A DNA stretch of 5,461 nt from DATHBP01 sp035296085 (lineage in GTDB: Bacteria; Actinomycetota; Actinomycetes; Propionibacteriales; Nocardioidaceae): contig DATHBP010000209.1 of the NCBI GenBank assembly GCA_035296085.1, positions 1-5,461 on the forward strand. Direction: 5' to 3'. Below are positions 1-5,461 of the stretch, piece after piece. Position 1 is the first letter of the stretch, and each line of letters begins with the position of its first letter. The notes under the pieces are model-generated. The model searched no databases. It was not told the origin of the DNA and saw only the letters and a list, made by a program, of their open reading frames with translations. The position numbers and the translations under genes were made by a program.

Positions 1-11
1 CTGGCAGCTAC

Positions 12-872
12 TCAGCGGGCTGGCCGGATCAGCCCCTCCTGGGCCACCGACGCGGCGAGTGTGCCGGCAGCGGTGAACACCCGACCGGTGGAGAGCCCAA
101 GCCCGCCGGAAGCGGAGGGGGAAACCTGGTCGTAGAGCAGCCACTCGTCGGCACGGAACGCTCGGTGGAACCACATCGCATGGTCGAGTGACGCCGTCTG
201 AACCTCGGGCGTGCCGAGGACCAGGCCGTGCGGAACGAGCGTCGCGCCGAGCAACGTGAGGTCGCTCGCGTAGGCGAGCACGCAGGTGTGCAGCTCCGGG
301 TCGTCGGGGAGGTCGCCCGCCGTGCGCAGCCACAGCCGTGCGGCCGCCGGATGTGCTGCCGGGTCGATCTCTCCGCCGGGCCGGGAGTTGCCGGCATACC
401 GTACGTCCACCGCCGCCCACTCGCGTTCCCAATCTGCCGCGCTGCGCCCGGTCACCTGTTCGTACAGGTCGGCGAGCCTCGGGCAATCCTGCGGCAACGG
501 GGTCGCCGGCATCGGGTCTTGGTGGTCGAATCCGCCTTCGCGGCGGTGAAACGACGCCGACATGTAGAAGATCGACCTGCCGTGCTGGCGGGCAACGATC
601 CGCCGAGTGCTGAACGAACGGCCGTCGCGCACGCGCTCGACGTCGTACACGATCGGCACGGCCGTGTCGCCGGGCAGGATGAAGTAGGCGTGCAGGGAGT
701 GCACGAACAGCTCGTCTTCGACAGTGCGGCCAGCGGCCACCAGCGCTTGGGCCGCGACCTGTCCGCCGAAGACCCGCTGCAGCGCCGTGTCGGGCTGGCG
801 GCCGCGGAACAGGTTGACCTCGATCTGCTCAAGGTCGAGCAGGGAGACGAGCGCGGCCAGGGATTCGGGCAC
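12..872 (-). CDS. tesB: Acyl-CoA thioesterase II (TesB family)
   Basis: Predicted to hydrolyse acyl-CoA thioesters to free fatty acid and CoA in the cytoplasm. The protein is 286 aa, the same length as E. coli TesB, and has the tandem (double) hotdog layout: N-terminal hotdog about residues 15-110 with the GGQVAAQAL segment (36-44), and C-terminal hotdog about 160-285. From family knowledge, the E. coli catalytic residues are D204, T228 and Q278. Here D204 (YASD) and Q278 (VAQEG) are at identical positions, and position 228 is serine (ASLDHAMWFHR), a conservative change that keeps the hydroxyl. The start is GTG at 870-872, preceded by GGCAGGA at 7 nt spacing; the nearby ATG at 878-880 is out of frame. 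It follows the PAC2 gene by 38 nt on the same strand, so co-transcription is likely. The TGA stop is 11 nt from the window edge. Natural substrate chain length cannot be read from sequence. Confidence 0.94.
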   Translation of the reverse strand: MPESLAALVSLLDLEQIEVNLFRGRQPDTALQRVFGGQVAAQALVAAGRTVEDELFVHSLHAYFILPGDTAVPIVYDVERVRDGRSFSTRRIVARQHGRSIFYMSASFHRREGGFDHQDPMPATPLPQDCPRLADLYEQVTGRSAADWEREWAAVDVRYAGNSRPGGEIDPAAHPAAARLWLRTAGDLPDDPELHTCVLAYASDLTLLGATLVPHGLVLGTPEVQTASLDHAMWFHRAFRADEWLLYDQVSPSASGGLGLSTGRVFTAAGTLAASVAQEGLIRPAR

Positions 873-879
873 CGCCGCA

Positions 880-886
880 TCCTGCC
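880..886 (-). promoter_or_regulatory. Ribosome binding site of tesB
   Basis: On the minus strand the sequence GGCAGGA lies 7 nt before the GTG at 870-872. It is a fair Shine-Dalgarno match and supports the GTG start, since there is no other in-frame ATG or GTG start between it and the end of the upstream gene. Confidence 0.6.
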
Positions 887-910
887 AGCCGATGGCGCCG
901 CTGCGCCGCG

Positions 911-1837
911 TCAGCGCTCGGGCTGGTCCTCAGGACGGTCGAGACCGGCGAGGAACCGCTCGAACTCAGCGCCCAGCTCCTCGGCCGTGGGGATGCTCTC
1001 GTCGCCGGCGAGCAGTGACGCCTCGGAAGCGCGCTGGAACGCGTCGTACTGCTGTTCGAGACCGGCGACGATCTCGCGTACCTCCTCGGAGTCCGCGATC
1101 TGGCTGCTGATCTGCTGCATCCGCTCCTCGCCCGCCGCGCGCAGATCAGTCGTGTCGAACGCCAGACCGGTTTGGCCGGACAGCGCCTCGATGAGCGCGA
1201 CGGCGGCCGGTGGGTACTCGACCTGGGTGAGGTAGTGCGGGATGTGTGCGACGAAGCCCATCGCGTCGTGGCCCCACTCCCCCAGCCGCAGCTCGAGCAG
1301 CGCCGGAGCACTGGACGGCACGCGAATCTTGCCCCGCCACAGGTTCGGCCGACTCACCAGGTCAGGGCGGGTCGAGTGAGTGGTCTGCAGCACCGGTCTG
1401 GTGTGTGGGACCGCCATGGGGACCGAGCCGAACCCGACGACCAGTCCGACACCGAAGCGCTGCAGCAGCGAACGGACGGCGTTCGCGAATGCCTCCCAGC
1501 GCAGGTCAGGTTCGGGGCCGGTCATGAGCAGGTACGGCGTGCCCGAGGTGTCGTAGGCGGTGCGGACTGTCAGCCGGGGTACGTCGTACTCCTCATAGTG
1601 GTCCTCGGCGAACACGAGCGGCGGCCGCCGCCCGCGGTAGTCGTACATGGAGTCGATGTCGAAGCTGGCGATGACACGGCTGCCGGCCAATCCGGCGAGG
1701 TGGGCGCCCGCCAGCGTGGCGGCCGAACCGGCGTCGAGAAAGCCCTCCAACGCATGCACGAGCACCAACGGTGTCGGTGAGTCGTGAAGCTCGGGCACCT
1801 CGTCGACGACGTGGACGAGGGGGCTCATCTCAGACAT
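911..1837 (-). CDS. PAC2 (proteasome assembly chaperone) family protein
   Basis: A 308-aa protein of the actinobacterial PAC2 family, related in fold to archaeal and eukaryotic proteasome-assembly chaperones. Family-like segments are HALEGFLDAGSA (28-39), FDIDSMYDYRGRRP (59-72), MTGPEPDLRWEAF (105-117) and GFGSVPMAVPHTRP (135-148), followed by AHIPHYL (197-203). The C-terminal part (about 230-300) is charged and helical. There is no signal peptide or membrane segment, so it is probably cytoplasmic. Actinobacteria carry 20S proteasomes, but a chaperone role for these bacterial proteins is inference; the biochemical function is not established to my knowledge. I chose ATG at 1835-1837, which overlaps the dxs stop (1830-1832) by 8 nt. 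The ATG three codons later (1826-1828) is a real alternative that would leave no overlap. Neither has a strong Shine-Dalgarno sequence, so translation is probably coupled to dxs. The reading frame stays open far upstream, but that part is antiparallel-free shadow of dxs on the same strand in another frame. Confidence 0.9.
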   Translation of the reverse strand: MSEMSPLVHVVDEVPELHDSPTPLVLVHALEGFLDAGSAATLAGAHLAGLAGSRVIASFDIDSMYDYRGRRPPLVFAEDHYEEYDVPRLTVRTAYDTSGTPYLLMTGPEPDLRWEAFANAVRSLLQRFGVGLVVGFGSVPMAVPHTRPVLQTTHSTRPDLVSRPNLWRGKIRVPSSAPALLELRLGEWGHDAMGFVAHIPHYLTQVEYPPAAVALIEALSGQTGLAFDTTDLRAAGEERMQQISSQIADSEEVREIVAGLEQQYDAFQRASEASLLAGDESIPTAEELGAEFERFLAGLDRPEDQPER

Positions 1838-3737
1838 CGGCCGCTCGTCGGTCGACGATCGTCTCGCCGCCTTCGACAGCGACCACCTCCACGATCTGCC
1901 GGGCGATGTCCTGCGCGGTGAGCCCCGCCTGGGCGAGGATCGCGGAACGGCTTGCGTGCGCGAGGAACCGGTCGGGGAGAGCGAATACCCGGGTGGGGGT
2001 CTGCACGGCCGCGTCGCGCAGCGTCTGGGCGAGGAGCATGCCGAACCCGCCGACCCGGACACCGTCCTCGACGCTGACGACGAGGCGGTGTCGAGCCGCG
2101 AACTCGACCAGCGTCGGGTCGAGGGGTTTGACCCAGCGGGGGTCGACCAACGTGACGCCGATGCCTTGTGCGCAGAGCCGCTCGGCGACCTCTGCACACA
2201 GGGCGGCCATGGCCCCGACCGACACCAGCAGTACGTCGAAGCTGCCGGTCCTGGCCAGCACGTCGCATTCGCCGGACCTGTCCAGGGCCGGCATCTCAGC
2301 CGGCGCCGCGCCTCTGGGGAACCGGACGACGGTGGGTGCATCGTCGACGTCGATCGCCTCCCGCAGCAGCTCACGCAACCGGCGGCCGTCGCGCGGAGCG
2401 GCTATGCGCAGCCCTGGCACGGCCAGCAGAAGTGAGAGGTCCCACATGCCGTGGTGGCTGGGCCCGTCCTCACCGGTGACGCCAGCACGGTCGAGGACGA
2501 ACGTCACACCGCAGTCGTGCAGCGCGACGTCCATCAGCACCTGGTCGAAGGCGCGGTTGAGGAAGGTCGAGTAGATCGCGACGACCGGGTGCATACCGCC
2601 CATCGCGAGCCCGGCCGCGCTGGTCACGGCGTGCTGCTCGGCGATGCCGACGTCGAACACCCGGTCGGGGAATCTGCTGGCGAAGGCGTCCAGCCCGGTG
2701 GGGTGGAGCATGGCGGCGGTGATCGCTACGACGTGGGGGTGGTCTTCGCCGATGAGCACCAGCTCGTCGCGGAACTCGTGCATCCACGTCGCCCCGACCG
2801 ACGACACGACTGGACCGGTGTCAGGGTCGAAGGCCGCAGTGCTATGCAGCCGATCGGCCTCGTCGAGCTCGGCGAAGCTGTAGCCGAACCCCTTCTTGGT
2901 CAGGCAGTGCACGATGACCGGTCCGCCGAACCCCTTCGCCTGCTCCAGTGCATGCTCGACCGCTGCCCGGTCATGGCCGTCGACCGGCCCGAGGTACTTG
3001 AGGCCGAGGTCCTCGAACAGGCCCTGCGGCGCGAGTACGTCCTTGAGTCCGCGCTTGATGCCGTGCAGCACGTCGTACATGGACTGGCCCACCAGGGGCG
3101 TACGGCCCAGCCTGGACTTGACCAGCTCGAGCACCTGCTCATAGCGCGGGTTGGTGCGCAGGCTGGTGAGGTGGGTCGCGAGGCCGCCGACCGTCGGGGT
3201 GTAGGAGCGACCGTTGTCGTTGACGATGATCACGAGGGGGCGGGTCTGGTCGGCAGCGATGTTGTTGAGCGCCTCCCAGGCCATGCCGCCGGTGAGTGCG
3301 CCGTCGCCGACCACAGCCACCACGTGGCGGCTCTCGCCGCGCAAGGCGTAGGCCTTGGCGAGCCCGTCGGCGTAGGACAGTCCCGTCGACGCGTGTGAGT
3401 TCTCGACGATGTCGTGCGGCGACTCCGTTCGGCTGGGATAGCCGGACATCCCGCCCTCTTGGCGGAGCCGGTCGAACCCCGCGGCACGCCCGGTCACGAT
3501 CTTGTGGACGTACGCCTGGTGGCCGGTGTCGAAGACGATGCGGTCGCGTGGCGAGTCGAAGACTCTGTGCACGGCAAGCGTGAGCTCGACCACGCCGAGG
3601 TTGGGTCCGAGGTGACCGCCCGTACGCGAAACCTTGGTGATCAGGAAGTCGCGAATCTCACGGGCCAGGTCGTCGAGCTGCTCATCACTCAGCGCGTGGA
3701 GATCACGGGGCGACCGGATGGTCTCTAACAGCCCCAC
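1830..3737 (-). CDS. dxs: 1-deoxy-D-xylulose-5-phosphate synthase
   Basis: Dxs condenses pyruvate (with loss of CO2) and glyceraldehyde 3-phosphate to DXP, the first step of the MEP isoprenoid pathway and a precursor source for thiamine and pyridoxal. The 635-aa protein matches the usual length. Visible landmarks: GGHLG (40-44) and TGHQAY (71-76) of the active site; the thiamine diphosphate/Mg motif GDG (144-146) to NDN (173-175); catalytic glutamate E367 in AEQHAV (E370 in E. coli); substrate-site residues Y389, R395, D424, H428 and R475, each offset by 3 from E. coli Y392, R398, D427, H431 and R478; and the C-terminal transketolase domain with DPRWVKPLD (532-540). It looks intact and functional. 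The start is GTG at 3735-3737, giving VGLLETIRSP, the usual N-terminus of the family, with GGGAGGA 8 nt upstream. An in-frame start at 3818 would add 27 residues unlike the family. It heads a likely unit with the PAC2 gene and tesB. Confidence 0.98.
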   Translation of the reverse strand: MGLLETIRSPRDLHALSDEQLDDLAREIRDFLITKVSRTGGHLGPNLGVVELTLAVHRVFDSPRDRIVFDTGHQAYVHKIVTGRAAGFDRLRQEGGMSGYPSRTESPHDIVENSHASTGLSYADGLAKAYALRGESRHVVAVVGDGALTGGMAWEALNNIAADQTRPLVIIVNDNGRSYTPTVGGLATHLTSLRTNPRYEQVLELVKSRLGRTPLVGQSMYDVLHGIKRGLKDVLAPQGLFEDLGLKYLGPVDGHDRAAVEHALEQAKGFGGPVIVHCLTKKGFGYSFAELDEADRLHSTAAFDPDTGPVVSSVGATWMHEFRDELVLIGEDHPHVVAITAAMLHPTGLDAFASRFPDRVFDVGIAEQHAVTSAAGLAMGGMHPVVAIYSTFLNRAFDQVLMDVALHDCGVTFVLDRAGVTGEDGPSHHGMWDLSLLLAVPGLRIAAPRDGRRLRELLREAIDVDDAPTVVRFPRGAAPAEMPALDRSGECDVLARTGSFDVLLVSVGAMAALCAEVAERLCAQGIGVTLVDPRWVKPLDPTLVEFAARHRLVVSVEDGVRVGGFGMLLAQTLRDAAVQTPTRVFALPDRFLAHASRSAILAQAGLTAQDIARQIVEVVAVEGGETIVDRRAADV

Positions 3738-3745
3738 GTCGATGG

Positions 3746-3752
3746 TCCTCCC
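3746..3752 (-). promoter_or_regulatory. Ribosome binding site that fixes the dxs start
   Basis: Minus-strand GGGAGGA sits 8 nt before the GTG at 3735-3737. It is the strongest Shine-Dalgarno match in the window and decides in favour of this GTG over the longer in-frame start at 3818. Confidence 0.85.
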
Positions 3753-3794
3753 GGCAGTGCCGCAGTTCGCAACGGCTGGTCTCAGTGCGGTCCC

Positions 3795-3808
3795 GCAGGC
3801 ATGCCTGC
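3795..3808. promoter_or_regulatory. Perfect 14-bp palindrome in the dxs leader (possible operator)
   Basis: The sequence GCAGGCATGCCTGC is identical on both strands. It lies 58-71 nt before the dxs start codon and just downstream of the possible -10 at 3820-3825, a placement where a dimeric repressor could block transcription. As RNA it could only form a tight fold with a very small loop, so a protein-binding site is the likelier reading. No regulator is known from the sequence and the site may be chance in a GC-rich background. Confidence 0.35.
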
Positions 3809-3819
3809 CTGGTGACACG

Positions 3820-3825
3820 AGTCTA
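3820..3825 (-). promoter_or_regulatory. Possible -10 element of a dxs promoter
   Basis: The minus-strand hexamer TAGACT resembles the actinobacterial -10 consensus TANNNT. It would place transcription start around 3811-3814, giving a leader of roughly 75 nt. I see no convincing -35 hexamer 16-18 nt upstream; that position falls inside the terminator-like repeat. The call is therefore weak. Confidence 0.3.
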
Positions 3826-3840
3826 GACGTCAGCCGCTGC

Positions 3841-3877
3841 GCCGCTCCGGACCTGATGTGCGCGGTATCGGAGCGGC
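3841..3877 (-). terminator. Terminator-like inverted repeat after the small conserved gene
   Basis: Perfect 9-bp arms, GCCGCTCCG and CGGAGCGGC (3841-3849 and 3869-3877), enclose a 19-nt loop. Inside the loop ACC and GGT can pair further, giving a longer hairpin with a small asymmetric internal loop and a 10-nt terminal loop. It begins 31 nt after the stop codon of the small gene, the usual place for a terminator. No run of U follows, which is common among suggested actinobacterial terminators but makes the call less certain. Confidence 0.5.
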
Positions 3878-3908
3878 ATCGCCCTTCGCAGCCACCAGCC
3901 CGCTCCGC

Positions 3909-4280
3909 TCACAGCCTGGCGCGGAACCGCCGGCCGCGCAGCGCCTCTTCGACGAGGCCCACCGAGCGGCGCACGCCTTCCAACCTGGCCAGCTCGCGCT
4001 CCCATGTCTCGACCGCTGCCTCAACGGCTTCTGCGTCGAGGTAGTCACGCAGTGCGGTGCGGCACTCGCCCAGCCCGCGCTTTGCAGCTGCCTGGCAAGC
4101 CTCGACGTGCAGCGCCGTGAAGCGCACAAGCACCACCAAGTGGCGCAGCAGGAGTGGGTAGCCACGAAACTCCGGTGGACTGATGTCGAGCAGCCAGGCC
4201 ATCGCGGTGCGCTCCCAGCCTGGCGCGTCCGGTGGACGCACCTCGCGTGGCCAGCCTGGTGGCGCTACGAGAGGGGTCAC
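3909..4280 (-). CDS. Conserved actinobacterial protein of unknown function
   Basis: A 123-aa soluble protein without signal peptide or membrane segment. I recognise its pattern as a small conserved family of high-GC actinobacteria, but I know of no function. Visible landmarks are PPGWPREVRPP (7-17), W22 with RTAMAWLLD (24-32), the segment SPPEFRGYP (34-42), a leucine- and arginine-rich helix around 43-80, a charged helix about 83-115, and the C-terminal EEALRGRRF (111-119). The GTG start at 4278-4280 overlaps the TGA stop of the upstream HNH gene (GTGA), so its translation is probably coupled to that gene. The first residues before PPGW look unconserved. An internal ATG at residue 27 would delete the conserved PPGWPREVRPP block and is disfavoured. 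The sequence just before the GTG has only a poor ribosome binding site, which fits coupling. A terminator-like repeat follows and separates it from dxs. Confidence 0.82.
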   Translation of the reverse strand: MTPLVAPPGWPREVRPPDAPGWERTAMAWLLDISPPEFRGYPLLLRHLVVLVRFTALHVEACQAAAKRGLGECRTALRDYLDAEAVEAAVETWERELARLEGVRRSVGLVEEALRGRRFRARL

Positions 4281-5461
4281 GGGGATCGACCCAGATCCGG
4301 CGTCGGCGAGTCGCCCAAGCTCGGTGTCGGCCAGCCACCCGCACCAGCTGTCGGCGAGCGCCCGACGGCGGAGGCCGGCGAGCGGCCGGTGACCCAGCGC
4401 ACTCGGCCGGGATCTCGATGGTTGGTATTTCGCAGCGGGTCACGGCCGACCCACGGCGGTGGGTGGAAGTCGGGGTGCCCGTCGGCGCCGAGACTGACGC
4501 GCCACTCACCGCGGTGGATCAGGCGATGGTGGTAACCGCAGAGCAGCACAGCGTTCTCCAGTGAGGTCTCTCCCCCGTCGGCCCAGTGCTGGATGTGATG
4601 GCCCTGGCACCAGCGCGCCGGTCGGTCGCAGCCAGGAAACGCGCAGCCTCGGTCGCGAAGCACCAGGGCTCGGCGTAGAGCGCCGGTGAACAGGCGGCGC
4701 CGCCGTCCCAACGAGAGCGGCACACCGGCCACATCGAGCGCTGCCGACGCCAGCACGGCGTCGCATCCGATGCGGCGGGCCGCTTGAGCGGAGAGAAGGC
4801 CGCCGTCGTCCATCTGCGCCACACCACTGCCAGCCCAGCCAGCGGCTGGGCCACCCGCGGAGGCAGGCACGTCGCGGAGTCCATCGGCAGTCACGGTAAG
4901 GACCAGCTGGGGCGGCTCACCACCGCTGTCGGGAAGCTCGCCGGACTGCAGCGCTCGACGGCACAACTCCACGAGTGCGTCGGCGTAGCGCTGTGACGCC
5001 GTGCGGCGGTCAGGCCCTTCGGCCGTCGCGGGCAGCGGAGCAGCCAGCGGGTCGAGAGCCGTGCGCACAGTGGCGCCGCCTTCGGCATCGAGGTGACCGG
5101 AGACGAAGACGCCGCCGTCACCGTCGGAGGGCATCGAGAAGCGCCGGCGAGCGAAGGCGCGCGCTTCCTGCGCCTCGAGCCGCCGGCCTTCGTCTGCGTC
5201 CACACCGTCAGGGTCGAGGACAGCCCAGATGTGGATGCCCAGCCGGCGCAGCTCGTGCGGGTCGTGGCGCCCGGAGCTCTCGATGAGCAGCGCTTCCGCT
5301 TGCCCCTTCTCCGTGGACCCAGCCGAACGCGGTGCATGGCTCAGCACATCTGCGATGGCGGCGGCCTGCTCACTGCTCAGCGCACCGGCTGAGAGCGCAG
5401 CGGCAGTCGCCTGCAGGGGCCCATCGAGGGCGCGCGCCAGCTCAACATCCCGCCGCGCGCG
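4277..5461 (-). CDS. DUF222 / HNH endonuclease domain protein (13E12-repeat type), 5' end outside window
   Basis: The visible 394 residues are the middle and C-terminus of a DUF222-HNH protein. The frame is open to the window edge, and the first visible residues (such as ALDGPLQATAAALSAGALSSEQ, shown in part) already look like the DUF222 helical region, so the start lies beyond 5461. The GTG at 5345-5347 is internal. The HNH domain lies at about residues 269-316 (bases 4514-4657): RDRGCAFPGCDRPARWCQGHH with C273, C278 and H288-H289, then N303, C308, H311-H312 and H316, so the metal-binding cysteines and the His-Asn-His residues are all present. Such proteins occur in many copies in actinobacterial genomes and are presumed nucleases; cellular role is unproven, and a mobile or repeat-associated origin is often suggested. 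The last 40 residues form a G-x-S/W-P repeat tail. The stop overlaps the next gene's start. Nothing visible shows inactivation. Confidence 0.94.
   Translation of the reverse strand, partial: RARRDVELARALDGPLQATAAALSAGALSSEQAAAIADVLSHAPRSAGSTEKGQAEALLIESSGRHDPHELRRLGIHIWAVLDPDGVDADEGRRLEAQEARAFARRRFSMPSDGDGGVFVSGHLDAEGGATVRTALDPLAAPLPATAEGPDRRTASQRYADALVELCRRALQSGELPDSGGEPPQLVLTVTADGLRDVPASAGGPAAGWAGSGVAQMDDGGLLSAQAARRIGCDAVLASAALDVAGVPLSLGRRRRLFTGALRRALVLRDRGCAFPGCDRPARWCQGHHIQHWADGGETSLENAVLLCGYHHRLIHRGEWRVSLGADGHPDFHPPPWVGRDPLRNTNHRDPGRVRWVTGRSPASAVGRSPTAGAGGWPTPSLGDSPTPDLGRSP
4289..4387 (-). repeat. Degenerate 24-bp tandem repeat encoding the HNH protein tail
   Basis: A 12-bp core close to TGTCGGCGAGCG (plus strand) recurs at exactly 24-bp spacing at 4301, 4325, 4349 and 4373; a fifth, poorer match (8 of 12) begins at 4277 over the stop codon. 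In protein the units read GRSPASAV, GRSPTAGA, GGWPTPSL and GDSPTPDL, followed by a partial GRSP before the stop. The period is a multiple of three, so gain or loss of a unit keeps the frame. The repeat lies beyond the HNH domain and is not needed for its residues. Confidence 0.8.

Larger units (their letters stand above)
3738..3908. other. Intergenic region upstream of dxs
   Basis: This 171-bp stretch between the small conserved gene and dxs is the only sizeable gap in the window. Reading along the minus strand it holds a terminator-like inverted repeat, a possible -10 hexamer, a perfect 14-bp palindrome and the dxs ribosome binding site. It is the most likely place for the promoter of the dxs unit. 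No small gene with coding character or RNA gene was recognised in it. Confidence 0.7.

Noticed and set aside
228..1235. Long plus-strand open frame of 335 codons opposite tesB and the PAC2 gene
   Set aside because: It is antisense to two well-recognised genes, its translation is arginine-rich and resembles no family, and long antisense frames are expected in DNA this rich in G and C.
1838..2374. Upstream extension of the PAC2 reading frame
   Set aside because: The extra 179 residues overlap dxs in another frame on the same strand, are low-complexity and arginine/serine-rich, and are unlike the PAC2 family, which begins near MSEMSPLVHV.
3738..3818. 27-residue N-terminal extension of Dxs from the start at 3818
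   Set aside because: The extension runs through the palindrome and ribosome binding site, has no family similarity, and lacks its own good Shine-Dalgarno. The GTG at 3737 has GGGAGGA at ideal spacing.
4277..4396. CRISPR-like array
   Set aside because: The 24-bp periodicity has no distinct spacers, is in frame with the HNH gene and codes a peptide repeat; it is a tandem repeat and not a CRISPR.
3858..4535. Plus-strand open frame of 225 codons over the small gene and the HNH C-terminus
   Set aside because: It is a shadow of two minus-strand genes with recognisable conserved motifs; its own translation shows no domain.
4834..4850. Perfect 7-bp hairpin CCCAGCC-AGC-GGCTGGG
   Set aside because: It lies in the middle of the HNH coding sequence where codons for an Ala/Gly/Trp-rich stretch (PAAGWAG) produce it; no placement suggests a regulatory role.
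5345..5347. GTG as start of the HNH gene
   Set aside because: The frame continues upstream without a stop to the window edge and the 38 added residues look like DUF222, so this GTG is an internal valine codon.

Overview
The window reads as chromosomal sequence from a high-GC actinobacterium. The evidence is strong G/C bias at third codon positions, GTG starts on at least three genes, tight gene packing, a PAC2-family protein of the actinobacterial type, a DUF222/HNH (13E12-repeat type) protein, and an actinobacterial-style Dxs. I cannot name a genus from the sequence alone. All five supported genes lie on the minus strand, so transcription runs from high to low coordinates.

Layout in transcription order. 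(1) 5461-4277: a DUF222/HNH endonuclease-like gene whose 5' end lies outside the window. It ends in an unusual 8-residue (24-bp) tandem-repeat tail. (2) 4280-3909: a 123-aa conserved protein of unknown function. Its GTG start overlaps the HNH stop codon in a GTGA arrangement. (3) 3908-3738: a 171-bp intergenic region with a terminator-like inverted repeat just after the small gene, a possible -10 element, a perfect 14-bp palindrome, and a strong ribosome binding site. (4) 3737-1830: dxs, 1-deoxy-D-xylulose-5-phosphate synthase, the first step of the MEP isoprenoid pathway. (5) 1837-911: a PAC2-family protein whose start overlaps the end of dxs by 8 nt. (6) 872-12: tesB, acyl-CoA thioesterase II, 38 nt after the PAC2 gene.

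dxs, the PAC2 gene and tesB look like one transcription unit started from the intergenic region. Dxs makes the precursor for isoprenoids, thiamine and pyridoxal. TesB hydrolyses acyl-CoAs. The PAC2 protein resembles proteasome-assembly chaperones, but its role in bacteria is not settled. No pathway obviously joins the three, so the grouping may reflect inherited gene order more than a shared process.

I found no RNA genes, CRISPR arrays, insertion sequences or convincing new multi-gene system. The points most worth a second look are the repeat tail that runs into the start of the small gene, the conserved small gene itself, and the palindrome in the dxs leader.
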